Origin: CAYFQB01 sp964345225
Lineage (GTDB): Bacteria; Nitrospirota; Thermodesulfovibrionia; Thermodesulfovibrionales; UBA6898
Assembly (NCBI GenBank): GCA_964345225.1
Contig: CAYFQB010000021.1
Coordinates: 1 to 64,000, forward strand
Reading direction: 5' to 3'
Length of the DNA stretch: 64,000 nt
The first letter of the stretch is position 1. Each line of letters opens with the position of its first letter. The position numbers were made by a program, and so were the translations under genes. Shown piece after piece: positions 16,783-26,227 of the stretch. The notes below the pieces were generated by a model. The model saw nothing but the letters and a program-made list of their open reading frames with translations. It was not told the origin of the DNA and searched no databases.

Positions 16783-17616
16783 ATGGATATCCCTACTAGT
16801 GTAATTGAGCTGTTAAAAAACGCCCTTGATGAAGATATAGGACACGGCGATATCACAACTAAAATATTTGTTCCTGAGGAAAATGAATCTAGGGCATTAT
16901 ATATAGCTAAAGGAAATTTTGTTCTTGCAGGATTTCCCTTAGCAAGGGAGGTTTTCAGTCTTATTGATTCTTCCACTTCTATTAAGACTTTTTATGATGA
17001 AGGAGCCAGGATTCGCAAGGGAAGTGTTCTCGGGGAGGTATCCGGAAAAACAAGGGCGATTCTTGCCGGTGAGAGGGTGAGCCTAAATATTCTGCAAAGG
17101 CTTTCTGGTATCGCTACTATTACGAGTCAGTTCGTTGATGCTGTTAGAGGAACAAAGGCAAAAATCGTTGATACGAGAAAGACTACCCCCTGCCTAAGAT
17201 TCATGGAAAAGTATGCAGTAAGGATGGGTGGAGGGAAAAACCACAGATTTGGTCTATTTGATGGCATATTGATTAAAGACAATCACATAGAAGCAGTAGG
17301 CAGCATAAAGAAAGCGGTAACACTTGCAAAAGAAGGATACCATCTTACAAGAGTAGAAGTAGAAGTAGAAAACCTCAAGGAGTTCAGAGAGGCCGTTGAT
17401 GCAGGAGCAGATATAGTTATGCTTGATAATATGTCGATAGAGGACATTAAGAAAGCTGTAAAAATTGCTGGCGGAAGGGTGAAAACCGAGGCGTCAGGAA
17501 ATATAAACATTAAGAATGTCAGAAAAATAGCTGAAACTGGTGTGGATATGATCTCTGTCGGGGCTATTACTCATTCGGTAACTGTGGCAGATATAAGCTT
17601 AAAGATAGTGAAATAA
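16783..17616 (+). CDS. nadC: Nicotinate-nucleotide pyrophosphorylase (carboxylating), quinolinate phosphoribosyltransferase
   Basis: A 277-residue enzyme converting quinolinate and PRPP to nicotinate mononucleotide in de novo NAD synthesis. Seen: the N-terminal EDIGHGDIT motif (15-23), LNILQRLSGIAT near 98, DTRKTTPCLRFMEKYAV near 132, RMGGGKNHRFGL near 149, IKDNHI near 165, and the C-terminal VDMISVGAITHS. Length is normal. GGAG lies ten bases before the ATG. It follows valS by 82 bases on the same strand. Confidence 0.96.
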   Translation: MDIPTSVIELLKNALDEDIGHGDITTKIFVPEENESRALYIAKGNFVLAGFPLAREVFSLIDSSTSIKTFYDEGARIRKGSVLGEVSGKTRAILAGERVSLNILQRLSGIATITSQFVDAVRGTKAKIVDTRKTTPCLRFMEKYAVRMGGGKNHRFGLFDGILIKDNHIEAVGSIKKAVTLAKEGYHLTRVEVEVENLKEFREAVDAGADIVMLDNMSIEDIKKAVKIAGGRVKTEASGNINIKNVRKIAETGVDMISVGAITHSVTVADISLKIVK

Positions 17617-17752
17617 ATTTACACCCCAATAATTTAATTCCAAATATCATTTATTTTTATTAACAGTTGATTTTTACCTTCAATTACTCTAATCTTATAT
17701 TAGAATTAATACTAACAATTTATTAACCATTAGTTAACTGCAGGGGGAGAAG

Positions 17753-17938
17753 ATGGAACTAAAGGATATTAAAAAAATTGCAAAGCAGAGGGGGATAAAG
17801 ACAAAAAAATTGAAGAAATTTGAGATCATACATTCAATACAGAAAGCCGAGGGGAACTTCGATTGTTTCGGTACCGCATTCTCTGGAGAGTGTTCTCAAA
17901 ATAGCTGTCTCTGGAGAGCAGACTGTCTGCATCCATAA
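17753..17938 (+). CDS. Small SAP/Rho-N-like domain protein with four cysteines
   Basis: A 61-residue protein. Residues 1-32 (MELKDIKKIAKQRGIKTKKL then KKFEIIHSIQ) look like a SAP or Rho N-terminal nucleic-acid-binding helix-loop-helix. The tail has Cys at 38, 47, 52 and 58, a possible metal site. Small proteins of this layout occur in Deltaproteobacteria and relatives, with no known role. A strong GGGGGAG precedes the ATG. Confidence 0.78.
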   Translation: MELKDIKKIAKQRGIKTKKLKKFEIIHSIQKAEGNFDCFGTAFSGECSQNSCLWRADCLHP

Positions 17939-18008
17939 ATTAGATAATATAATGTTAACCTGAAAATCACATTTTTGGATTAATTTCTTACTGGGGCTGG
18001 GGTTTACT

Positions 18009-18053
18009 CCTGTAAAAGTGTTGTTATTTTCTACTAACAGAACCTTTTACGGG
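18009..18053. repeat. Dispersed palindromic repeat, copy 1
   Basis: CCTGTAAAAG (18009-18018) pairs with CTTTTACGGG (18044-18053). The loop contains TTGTTATTTTCTACTAAC, which recurs nearly unchanged inside the copies at 35059 and 39783. It lies between the convergent ends of the SAP-like gene and the MBL gene, where it could also act as a bidirectional transcription end. Confidence 0.65.
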
Positions 18054-18055
18054 GG

Positions 18056-19024
18056 TTACTTCGAATATTCTTCCATCGCCTCTTTTATTACACTGTCAGG
18101 GCAGTTCCTGTATTTGGGGGAAAAATGCATTACAGCCAGTTTCTTGGCCCTGGCCTTCTTTGCTATTAAACCACAGGTCTTGGCTGTTAGATGGAATCTT
18201 TCCAGTGCCCTTTCCCTGTCTTTTTCCAGAAAGTATGATTCGCAGTACAGAATATCGGAGTCTTTGACGAACTGGATCACCTTTTTAATGTTTTTTTCGC
18301 TCATTGCGATATCTGTTACGTACGAAATTTTTTGGCCCTTGGTTATCATTGCAATATCTCTAAGTTGACTGATACTATATGACTTTCCATCGATATTCAA
18401 TATCATGTCCTCGACAGTTTTTTTTCTTAATATTCTTTTAAACTCGGTAAGCCATGGTCCGACTATAAACCCTTTCTTCTGAAGAAGGTCTTTGTCAATA
18501 TTTATGTGGAATTCTTCTTCTATGGAAAAGGCAAGACAGGGAATACCGTGGTTTAACGCAGATGCTTTGACTTTAAACATAGGGTCTTTAAGCAGAACCC
18601 CATCTGATTTTGATCTTCCAACTGTCTCTTTTTTGAAACTGTTTTTTGCTCTGAATACAGAATGAGTGAGACTTCTACCGTTATATGAGAAAACATTAAT
18701 TACAGACGGATATTCGCTTATAAGATTCCAGGTATAACCTTTGAGTTTCCCCTCGACACATGACAGAATGTTTGAAGGTCCATAGATATTTAAAGGGGCA
18801 TCTCTTCTTAATATAGCCCTGAGTAGCGTATCAAAACCTATAAAATGGTCAATATGTGTATGGGTAATAAAAACGTCGGTAATCTTATAAATGTCAGACA
18901 ACTTAAGCCTGTTTATATTGCCCAGGTCAAACAGAATCGCACGTTTCTCTCTGAGTATTCTTATAAAGAGGCAGGGGTCTTCAAAATAACCGTTAAGCAG
19001 TTTATGATGGAGAGAGGGCTTCAT
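18056..19024 (-). CDS. MBL-fold metallo-hydrolase, ribonuclease Z-like
   Basis: A 322-residue metallo-beta-lactamase-fold protein. The metal motif HTHIDHFIGFD (near residues 55-65) matches the HxHxDH motif of RNase Z and related hydrolases, and later metal ligands appear in YVTDIAMS, CESYF and MHFSPKY. RNase Z removes tRNA 3' trailers; both tRNAs in this window encode CCA, so a different substrate is possible. No exosite arm typical of RNase Z is obvious, so I do not give a gene symbol. Cytoplasmic. Confidence 0.8.
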   Translation of the reverse strand: MKPSLHHKLLNGYFEDPCLFIRILREKRAILFDLGNINRLKLSDIYKITDVFITHTHIDHFIGFDTLLRAILRRDAPLNIYGPSNILSCVEGKLKGYTWNLISEYPSVINVFSYNGRSLTHSVFRAKNSFKKETVGRSKSDGVLLKDPMFKVKASALNHGIPCLAFSIEEEFHINIDKDLLQKKGFIVGPWLTEFKRILRKKTVEDMILNIDGKSYSISQLRDIAMITKGQKISYVTDIAMSEKNIKKVIQFVKDSDILYCESYFLEKDRERALERFHLTAKTCGLIAKKARAKKLAVMHFSPKYRNCPDSVIKEAMEEYSK

Positions 19025-19244
19025 AAGTAATTATAGATTATTATGATATAATAAGCCAAAACACTATAATTTATAATAGTTATTATCTATTTTAAAAAAT
19101 TGGTCATGTTATAACATTAAAAATTGCAAATTGAAGAATTGATACTGAAAAATTGTATAAATTTCGCAATACAGGTCTATTCAAACATTTCAAAAATATG
19201 TAACTATCAATATAAAATTTTCAATAAAAGGACCTGGAGGATGT

Positions 19245-20240
19245 ATGCCTGAACTAAGAAAAGACCCTATAGTCGGAAGGTGGGTAATTATCTCGGTAGA
19301 AAGAGGGAAAAGACCTACTGACTATGCTTATCCATCACAAAGGAAGAGAGGTGGGTTTTGTCCCTTTTGTAGTGGAAATGAATATACCACTCCTCCTGAG
19401 ATTCTGGCATTCAGGCCTGTTGGATCAGAAGAGAATTCTCCAGGGTGGACACTTAGAGTCATGTCGAATAAGTTCCCTGCCCTCCAGGCACACGGGGAAC
19501 TTGTAAAAGAAGGGGAAGGTATATTCGATATGATGAATGGAATAGGGGCACATGAGGTAATCGTTGAAACGCCTGACCATAATCTGTCTCTGGCAACAAT
19601 GCCCCTGAAAGCAGTCGAAGACGTTTTTTGGGCTTTTCATATGAGGTTGACAGAACTCAAGAAAGATAAGAGATTCAAATATGTTTTAATATTTAAGAAC
19701 GAAGGGGAGATAGCCGGGGCTTCACTTGAACATACCCATACACAACTCATTGCCCTTCCGATTGTTCCAAAACTTGTTAAAGAGGAACTTGTTACAGCAA
19801 AACAGCATTATAAATTCAAAGAGAGATGTATTTTCTGCGATGTGATTCATCAGGAGCTTGAGGATGGGAAGAGGGTTATTTATGAGAATGCAAAATATGT
19901 TGCACTTGCCCCTTTTGCTCCGAGATCTCCTTTTGAGACATGGATATTGCCTAAAAATCACGAATCTATGTTTTGTCCATCGAATAAAAGTTTTGCAGAA
20001 CTGGCAGAAATTCTTCAGAGGATTTTAAGACAGATCGACAAGATACTTGATGTGCCCCCTTACAATTTTATTTTACATATATCGCCTTTCTATGATGAGA
20101 TAAATGAATTTTACCACTGGCATATTGAACTAATGCCGAAACTTACTAAAATTGCGGGGTTTGAATGGGGTTCTGGCTTTTATATAAATCCAACCCCGCC
20201 AGAGGAATCAGCTAGGTTCATGCGCGAGGCAAAAATATGA
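19245..20240 (+). CDS. galT: Galactose-1-phosphate uridylyltransferase family protein
   Basis: A 331-residue HIT-superfamily nucleotidyl transferase. Seen: RKDPIVGRWVIIS near the start, CPFCSGNE zinc-type motif near residue 39, ASLEHTHTQLIALP near 161 (His of the active site), a second CxxC-like IFCDVI near 196, and HISPFYDEINEFYHWHIELM near 279. It is expected to swap UDP between glucose and galactose phosphates, or to act as a related ADP/UDP-sugar phosphorylase. CTGGAGGATGT precedes the ATG. It overlaps glgA by four bases, suggesting a sugar nucleotide and glycogen operon. Confidence 0.88.
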   Translation: MPELRKDPIVGRWVIISVERGKRPTDYAYPSQRKRGGFCPFCSGNEYTTPPEILAFRPVGSEENSPGWTLRVMSNKFPALQAHGELVKEGEGIFDMMNGIGAHEVIVETPDHNLSLATMPLKAVEDVFWAFHMRLTELKKDKRFKYVLIFKNEGEIAGASLEHTHTQLIALPIVPKLVKEELVTAKQHYKFKERCIFCDVIHQELEDGKRVIYENAKYVALAPFAPRSPFETWILPKNHESMFCPSNKSFAELAEILQRILRQIDKILDVPPYNFILHISPFYDEINEFYHWHIELMPKLTKIAGFEWGSGFYINPTPPEESARFMREAKI

Positions 20241-21688
20241 GGATACTTATTGCAGCTTCAGAGGCTGTTCCATATGTAAAGACCGGTGGACTTGCAGACG
20301 TAACAGGTGTGCTTGCTAGAGAGTTTCGTCGAAAGAAAGAAGATGCCTCATTAATACTACCTCTCTATTTGAGTATTAAAAAGAACTTCAAACTTTACAA
20401 AACTGGCAAATCCGTCAGAATTACAATGGGTGATGTTACTGCATCAGGAGATATCTGGATTTCTGAAAAATCTCCAATACCGCATAGTTATTTTATAGAT
20501 TGCAGAGAGCTGTATGAAAGACCTGAACTTTACGGGACATCGTATGGAGATTATCCGGATAACGCATTAAGATTTATTTTTTTTTCCAAGGCTATCCTGG
20601 AGACCTGTAGTATAATGGAGATAAGGCCTGACGTAATACACTGTAATGACTGGCAGACCGCAATGCTTCCTTTATACCTTAAAACAATATATAGGGGCAG
20701 AAAATATTTAACAAGGACAGCGGTACTATACACTATTCATAATCTTGGATATCAGGGACTTTTTGATGCTTCTGATATGAAATATACAGGCTTTGGATTG
20801 GAATATTTTACACCTGAAAGACTTGAATTTTATGGCAGATTAAATTTTACGAAGGCAGGCCTAATGTATTCGGATTTAATTAATACCGTAAGCGAGAACT
20901 ATGCAAGGGAGATCCTTGAAAAGGAAAATGGCTTCGGTCTCGATGGTGTTTTAAGAGAAAAGAAGGATAATCTTTATGGAGTGATTAATGGAATAAACTA
21001 CAGCGAATGGAACCCTGCAAAAGATAGTTTTATACCAAAACAGTTTAATATAGATAATATAAAAGGCAAGGCAAGATGCAAGAAATTTTTGCTGAACAAA
21101 ACAGGTCTGAATAATGAAAAGTTGCCACTTTTGGGTGTTGTAAGCAGACTTTCTTCGCAGAAAGGGGTAGACCTGATTTACGAATCGTTAGGGGAACTTA
21201 TTTCAGTGGGTTTAAATATAGTTATACTTGGCAGGGGTGATGAACATTATGAAATTATTTTTGCTAAGGCCGCTGAGAAATACAGGGGGAAAGTATTTGT
21301 TAAAATAGGATTTGATGAATCCCTGGCACATATGATATACGCTGGTTGTGATTTTTTCCTTATGCCTTCAAGATACGAGCCATGCGGACTCGGCCAGCTA
21401 ATTGCTATGAAATACGGCACTATTCCAATAGCTAGAAAGACCGGCGGTCTTGTAGATACAATACAGGATTTCGACCAAATTTCATTAAAAGGCACAGGAT
21501 TTCTTTTTTCTGATTACACACCATCAGCAATGCAGGATGCAGTTAAAAGGGCACTATGTGTTTACAAAGATAATATGAGAATGAAAAAGATGATCTCTGC
21601 TTCAATGAGTTGTGATTTCTCATGGGGAAAGTCAGCAAGGAAATATGTTGAACTTTATAAAAAAGCTATTGGAAAGGTTTTAGTATGA
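20237..21688 (+). CDS. glgA: Glycogen synthase (ADP-glucose type)
   Basis: A 483-residue GT5 glycosyltransferase that extends alpha-1,4-glucan. Seen: the ADP-glucose-binding KTGGLADV near residue 16, HCNDWQTAMLPLYLK near 135, TIHNLGYQG near 165, VSRLSSQKG near 305, and PSRYEPCGLGQLIAMKYG near 378 with the C-terminal TGGL. Length is normal. Start overlaps the galT stop, and its own stop overlaps the sensor-kinase start, so three genes are in translational contact. Confidence 0.95.
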   Translation: MRILIAASEAVPYVKTGGLADVTGVLAREFRRKKEDASLILPLYLSIKKNFKLYKTGKSVRITMGDVTASGDIWISEKSPIPHSYFIDCRELYERPELYGTSYGDYPDNALRFIFFSKAILETCSIMEIRPDVIHCNDWQTAMLPLYLKTIYRGRKYLTRTAVLYTIHNLGYQGLFDASDMKYTGFGLEYFTPERLEFYGRLNFTKAGLMYSDLINTVSENYAREILEKENGFGLDGVLREKKDNLYGVINGINYSEWNPAKDSFIPKQFNIDNIKGKARCKKFLLNKTGLNNEKLPLLGVVSRLSSQKGVDLIYESLGELISVGLNIVILGRGDEHYEIIFAKAAEKYRGKVFVKIGFDESLAHMIYAGCDFFLMPSRYEPCGLGQLIAMKYGTIPIARKTGGLVDTIQDFDQISLKGTGFLFSDYTPSAMQDAVKRALCVYKDNMRMKKMISASMSCDFSWGKSARKYVELYKKAIGKVLV

Positions 21689-24600
21689 GTCTTAGATTAA
21701 GGCTGATATTTATGCTTTCGACCTTTTTGTTAGTGATGGTTATCTTTGCTGTCGGGACCCTGTTAATTTTCGAAAAAATGAGTGAAAGCCTGAGTACCCT
21801 TCAATCTGCAAGTGAAGAGAACAGGCTCATTGCAAAATTTGGGAATAATATATCTGAATTTTTAGATGTTACGAAAAACTGGAGCTTTACTGGAGATATA
21901 AGATTTAAGAGACAGTACCACACCAAATTGGGGAATCTGTACAAAAGTTTTACAGATATAAACTTTATTATTAAGGGACAGGAGGATCTCGAGATAATAG
22001 GGAGTGAATTTCAGCAGATTTTAGGTTACTCAAAATTTGTAATTGAGAACAGGCATCCGGTCGGGAATCCTGAAGTTATTAATTACATTCAGCAGATAGA
22101 CAGTAAGGGGAAGAACATTTTGGGATGGATTGCCAAGTTACAGGAGCAATCCTTAAACACCGCTGTAAATATTACAACGACAGGCAGGGAGATAAAAAGA
22201 AATATGATATTTTATCTCCTTCTTTTAATAGGGTTCAGCTCGACTATATCAGTTCTGTTGGTTATAAACATAAGAAGAGCTATAGCCGGACCTCTTAATG
22301 AGCTTCTGAAGGCTACAAATAAGATAAGCAGTGGTGAATTATCATACAGGATAAATATGGACCGAAAAGATGAGGTAGGGATAGTAGCAGATAGATTTGA
22401 TTATATGGTTGCTGAACTTGAATCCTCAAATAAAAAAATCAAATATAAACTCGATGAGACAGAGCTATTTCTGGATGTCTCCAGAATTGCAGGCACAACG
22501 CTTGATTTAAAAGATGCCCTTCTTTTAATTACTGAAACAATTTCTTCTAACTTTAAATACGACAACTGTTCTATTTATATTCTAAGACCTGAAATAAATG
22601 CTTTTTATCTTGAGGCTTCAAAAGATACAGAAGATGATATAAAGGGTCGCTTTCTTTCTATTGAAAATGGAATTGTAAAACAGATTACAGACACATTGAA
22701 ACATGTGATGATAGAGGATTCCGAAAAATATCAGGGAGAGGAACTAAGTTTAACAGATAGATTCAGGTCAGTCCTTGCTGTACCTCTGATTCGAGATAAT
22801 GCATGTTCAGGTATATTAATTATCAGAAATAAATCCCCACACATTTTTTCAGATGATGAAGTGAATGCTCTTAAAATAATTGCACACACTATAGACTCTG
22901 TGATAAGAAATGCAGAGCTGTACATGTCAACAAAAAAACAGCTGCAGAAACTTGCTGTTCTGTTCGAGCTCAGTAAGGCTGTGACCTCTGTTCTAAACTT
23001 TGATGAACTAATAAAAAGGATAGCTGAAGAAATTTCCAGGTTGCTTTCTTCAAAAGGTTGTATTATAAGACTGATTGAAGACAATAAGCTTAAGATTAAA
23101 TCCTATTTCGGTCTCCCTGAAGGAGTTGAAAAGGATATGGAACTCTCAATAGGTGACGGGATAGCTGGATGGGTAGCTGAAAACGGTGAGCCATTACTCG
23201 TCGAAGATGCATCCAAAATGCCTGTTGATATGAGGGTGCCTGAAATAGAAGTAAAATCTGTTATATGCGTTCCCTTAAAAGTTGGAGAGGAGGTTATAGG
23301 TACACTCGGCCTGTATGATAAATATGATGCTGGCGGTAATATCATTTCATATACAGTTGATGATTTGAAAACAGCGGAGGGCTTTGCCTCTATATCCGCA
23401 ATTGCAATAGAAAAATCAAAATTATTTGAGTTGGAGGTTATAAGAAAAAAGAAGGCAAGAGAGGATAAAGAGAGATTAGACATACTTTTTGATAGTGTTC
23501 AGGGCGGAATTATAACACTGGATAGGAATTTTATTATAACTTCAGCCAATAGATATATCCAGGAATGGGTTAATTTGTCTTCAGAGGAATTGATAGGACA
23601 AAGCAGTCTTGATATTTTTCACGAGGAAGGAATATGCCCTCATTGTGCTGCCAAGGCAATTTTCAAAACAGGGGAAATCAATTCGATAATGCAGTCTCGA
23701 GGGGTAAATTATGCAGAACTTACAGCCTTTCCTATAAGAAACGAGGCAGGGGAAATTATTGAATGTGTTGTTTTCATTTTGGATATTACCGAGAGAGTGC
23801 TATATCAGGAAGAGACACTAAGCCTGTACAGGGAAGTGATCCAGACAAAGGAATACCTGGAGAGTATTATCGATAATTCTGAAGATGCGATTGTGACTAC
23901 TGATACGGAAGGCATAATAACATCCTGGAACAAGGGTGCAGAGAATATTTATGGTTTTACTGAAGCTGAGGCTGTCGGAAAATTCCTGCCGTTTGCCCCT
24001 GATTTTCTAATAGAAAAAGAAAAGGAAAATACAAAAAGAATAAAACGTGGAGATGTTCTGAAAGATATCGAAACTTTAAGGAAAAGAAAGGACGGCGTGA
24101 TTATTGATATAAGCCTTACCCTTTCTCCAATCAAGGACGCTGCTGGTGAAGTTATTGGCATTAGTGGTATCTCAAGAGATATTTCAGAGAAGAAAAAAGT
24201 TGAAAAGGAATTAATCAGACGTAATCAGGAACTGTCAAGGTTATATTTTATAAGTTCTGCAATGAGAGGGACACTGGAGCTGGATAGATTGCTCAGGATG
24301 GTACTTACCGCGGTAACAATGAGTGACGGATTGGGCTTCAACAGGGCAATTCTATTTCTTCTGGATGAAGAGAAAAATATATTGAAAGGTGCGATGGGTG
24401 TCGGTCCCGCCGATCTTGAAGAAGCATGGAAAACCTGGGATGAAATTTCTACCAGCCGTAAAACTCTTGAGGACATGATGCAGGAAATCATTGCAAATCC
24501 CATTAAGAAGGAATCGTTGTTTGACAGGCTGTCTGCCGAGTTGCAAATATCTCTCGATGAGAACAGAGTGATGACCAGGGCTGTTAAAGAAAAACAGTCG

Positions 24601-25869
24601 TTTAATATAACCAATGTCTATGATGAGGCAATTTCTGATGAGATTATTATTCAGCAACTTGGCACGCAGGCATACGCAGTTGTCCCCTTGATTTCAAGAG
24701 ATAGGGTAATAGGCATTATCTGGGTAGATAACTTTTTTAACAAAAGGCCCATTACTGGTGAGGATATGAAGTTTCTGACCAGTTTCTCAAATCATGTCTC
24801 GTCAGCAATCGAAAATGCACGTCTATTCGAACATGTGGCAATTGCAGAGCAGCAGCTTGAGAATATATTCGAGTCGATATCCGATATGGTATATTTTAAC
24901 AGCAATGATTATGTAATAAAGAGAATCAACCAGGCAGTTATCAAAAGATTGGGCAAGCCTGCTTCAGAAATAATAGGAAAAAAATGTTATGAAGTATTTC
25001 ATGGAATGAATAAACCATTTAGTGGGTGTCCTCATCATAAGACCGTAAGTACGAAAAAGGCATATATTGAGGAATTGGAGGAACTTCATATGGGCGGAAC
25101 ATTCCTGACCTCGAGCTCTCCTATTTTTGATTCAGCGGGAGGATTTATGGGATCTGTACATGTTGTCAGGGATATAACCGAGATTAAAAGTCTTCACGAG
25201 AAATTGGTTGCGGCTGAGAAGATGGCTGCTCTTGGTGAAGTTGCAGCAAAAGTTGCACACGAAATAAGGAACCCTCTTGTTTCAGTCGGCGGTTTTGCAA
25301 AGAGGCTGGAAAATAAACTGGATGGGAATTTAAAGGAATATGCGGAGATAATAGTGAAGGAGGTTGACAGGCTTGAGAATATTTTAAAAGATATTCTCGG
25401 TTTTGTTAAAGAAGTGAGACTTGCGAAGGAAATGGTTGACCTCAATAATCTCGTCGATGACGTTGTTACACTAATAAAATCGGATATTAAAGACAGAGGC
25501 ATACTACTTTTTAAAGATTTTACAGCGCCTGGAAAAGTCTTTATTGACCCTAACAGGATAACGGAAGCAATTCTGAATATGCTTTCTAATGCCGTACAAT
25601 CGATGATGGGAAGCGGGTCAATATATGTCAAGACTTATGTAATAGAAAAATATGCTGTAGTAGAAATTGCAGATACCGGGATAGGCATTTCAGAGGCAGA
25701 CATCTCCTATATTTTTGATCCTTTTTATACAACGAAGGCCTCTGGCATAGGTCTTGGGCTTGCAATAACAAACAGGATTATACAGGAACATGAAGGCTGG
25801 ATAGAGGTAAAGAGCGAGGCAGAAAAGGGAACTATTTTTAAAGTATATTTACCAATAAAGGGGGAGTAA
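21685..25869 (+). CDS. Large multi-sensor histidine kinase (HAMP, 3 GAF, 3 PAS)
   Basis: A 1394-residue inner-membrane kinase. Order: TM1 (about 5-27), periplasmic sensor with predicted helices (28-173), TM2 (174-194), HAMP (195-250), GAF (270-410), GAF (425-585), PAS (598-705) with a Cys pair CPHC, PAS (722-845), GAF (860-1045), PAS (1055-1165) with SGCPHHK, HisKA with His1192 in VAHEIRNPL, and HATPase (1285-1393) with DTGIGIS and GIGLGLAI. Two of the PAS domains contain Cys or His that could bind metal or sense redox, but this is inference. It follows glgA with a four-base overlap and precedes its likely receiver by two bases. Confidence 0.92.
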   Translation: MSLRLRLIFMLSTFLLVMVIFAVGTLLIFEKMSESLSTLQSASEENRLIAKFGNNISEFLDVTKNWSFTGDIRFKRQYHTKLGNLYKSFTDINFIIKGQEDLEIIGSEFQQILGYSKFVIENRHPVGNPEVINYIQQIDSKGKNILGWIAKLQEQSLNTAVNITTTGREIKRNMIFYLLLLIGFSSTISVLLVINIRRAIAGPLNELLKATNKISSGELSYRINMDRKDEVGIVADRFDYMVAELESSNKKIKYKLDETELFLDVSRIAGTTLDLKDALLLITETISSNFKYDNCSIYILRPEINAFYLEASKDTEDDIKGRFLSIENGIVKQITDTLKHVMIEDSEKYQGEELSLTDRFRSVLAVPLIRDNACSGILIIRNKSPHIFSDDEVNALKIIAHTIDSVIRNAELYMSTKKQLQKLAVLFELSKAVTSVLNFDELIKRIAEEISRLLSSKGCIIRLIEDNKLKIKSYFGLPEGVEKDMELSIGDGIAGWVAENGEPLLVEDASKMPVDMRVPEIEVKSVICVPLKVGEEVIGTLGLYDKYDAGGNIISYTVDDLKTAEGFASISAIAIEKSKLFELEVIRKKKAREDKERLDILFDSVQGGIITLDRNFIITSANRYIQEWVNLSSEELIGQSSLDIFHEEGICPHCAAKAIFKTGEINSIMQSRGVNYAELTAFPIRNEAGEIIECVVFILDITERVLYQEETLSLYREVIQTKEYLESIIDNSEDAIVTTDTEGIITSWNKGAENIYGFTEAEAVGKFLPFAPDFLIEKEKENTKRIKRGDVLKDIETLRKRKDGVIIDISLTLSPIKDAAGEVIGISGISRDISEKKKVEKELIRRNQELSRLYFISSAMRGTLELDRLLRMVLTAVTMSDGLGFNRAILFLLDEEKNILKGAMGVGPADLEEAWKTWDEISTSRKTLEDMMQEIIANPIKKESLFDRLSAELQISLDENRVMTRAVKEKQSFNITNVYDEAISDEIIIQQLGTQAYAVVPLISRDRVIGIIWVDNFFNKRPITGEDMKFLTSFSNHVSSAIENARLFEHVAIAEQQLENIFESISDMVYFNSNDYVIKRINQAVIKRLGKPASEIIGKKCYEVFHGMNKPFSGCPHHKTVSTKKAYIEELEELHMGGTFLTSSSPIFDSAGGFMGSVHVVRDITEIKSLHEKLVAAEKMAALGEVAAKVAHEIRNPLVSVGGFAKRLENKLDGNLKEYAEIIVKEVDRLENILKDILGFVKEVRLAKEMVDLNNLVDDVVTLIKSDIKDRGILLFKDFTAPGKVFIDPNRITEAILNMLSNAVQSMMGSGSIYVKTYVIEKYAVVEIADTGIGISEADISYIFDPFYTTKASGIGLGLAITNRIIQEHEGWIEVKSEAEKGTIFKVYLPIKGE

Positions 25870-25871
25870 TT

Positions 25872-26222
25872 ATGAAAATACTGATTGTTGACGATGACCA
25901 TAATATCCTTAGGCTATATAAGGAAGAACTTGAGGAAGAGGGATACAATGTTGTTACAGCAGTAAACGGTCAAGAAGCTATCGAAAAATTTGAAACAGAA
26001 GAGCCGGACATTGTTACACTTGATATACTTTTGCCTGACATAGACGGAATAAAACTTTTAAGGCAAATGAAAGAACGAAGACCAAGAATGCCTGTTATCA
26101 TGTCAACAGCATATGATTACAGGGATGACTTTGCCGTCTGGGCTTCAGAGGCATATATCGTTAAATCAGCAGATCTAGCAGAGCTTAAATCAACTATCAA
26201 AAAATTATTCCAAAAGGAATAA
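25872..26222 (+). CDS. Single-domain response regulator (receiver only)
   Basis: A 116-residue receiver with no output domain. Seen: DDD near residues 7-9, acceptor Asp in VTLDILLPDIDG near 52, switch Thr/Ser in VIMSTAYDY and Lys in VKSADL, although the usual KP is KS here. It starts two bases after the kinase stop with GGGGGAG upstream, so it is the likely phosphorylation partner; it may act through a further protein. Confidence 0.92.
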   Translation: MKILIVDDDHNILRLYKEELEEEGYNVVTAVNGQEAIEKFETEEPDIVTLDILLPDIDGIKLLRQMKERRPRMPVIMSTAYDYRDDFAVWASEAYIVKSADLAELKSTIKKLFQKE

Positions 26223-26227
26223 CGGAG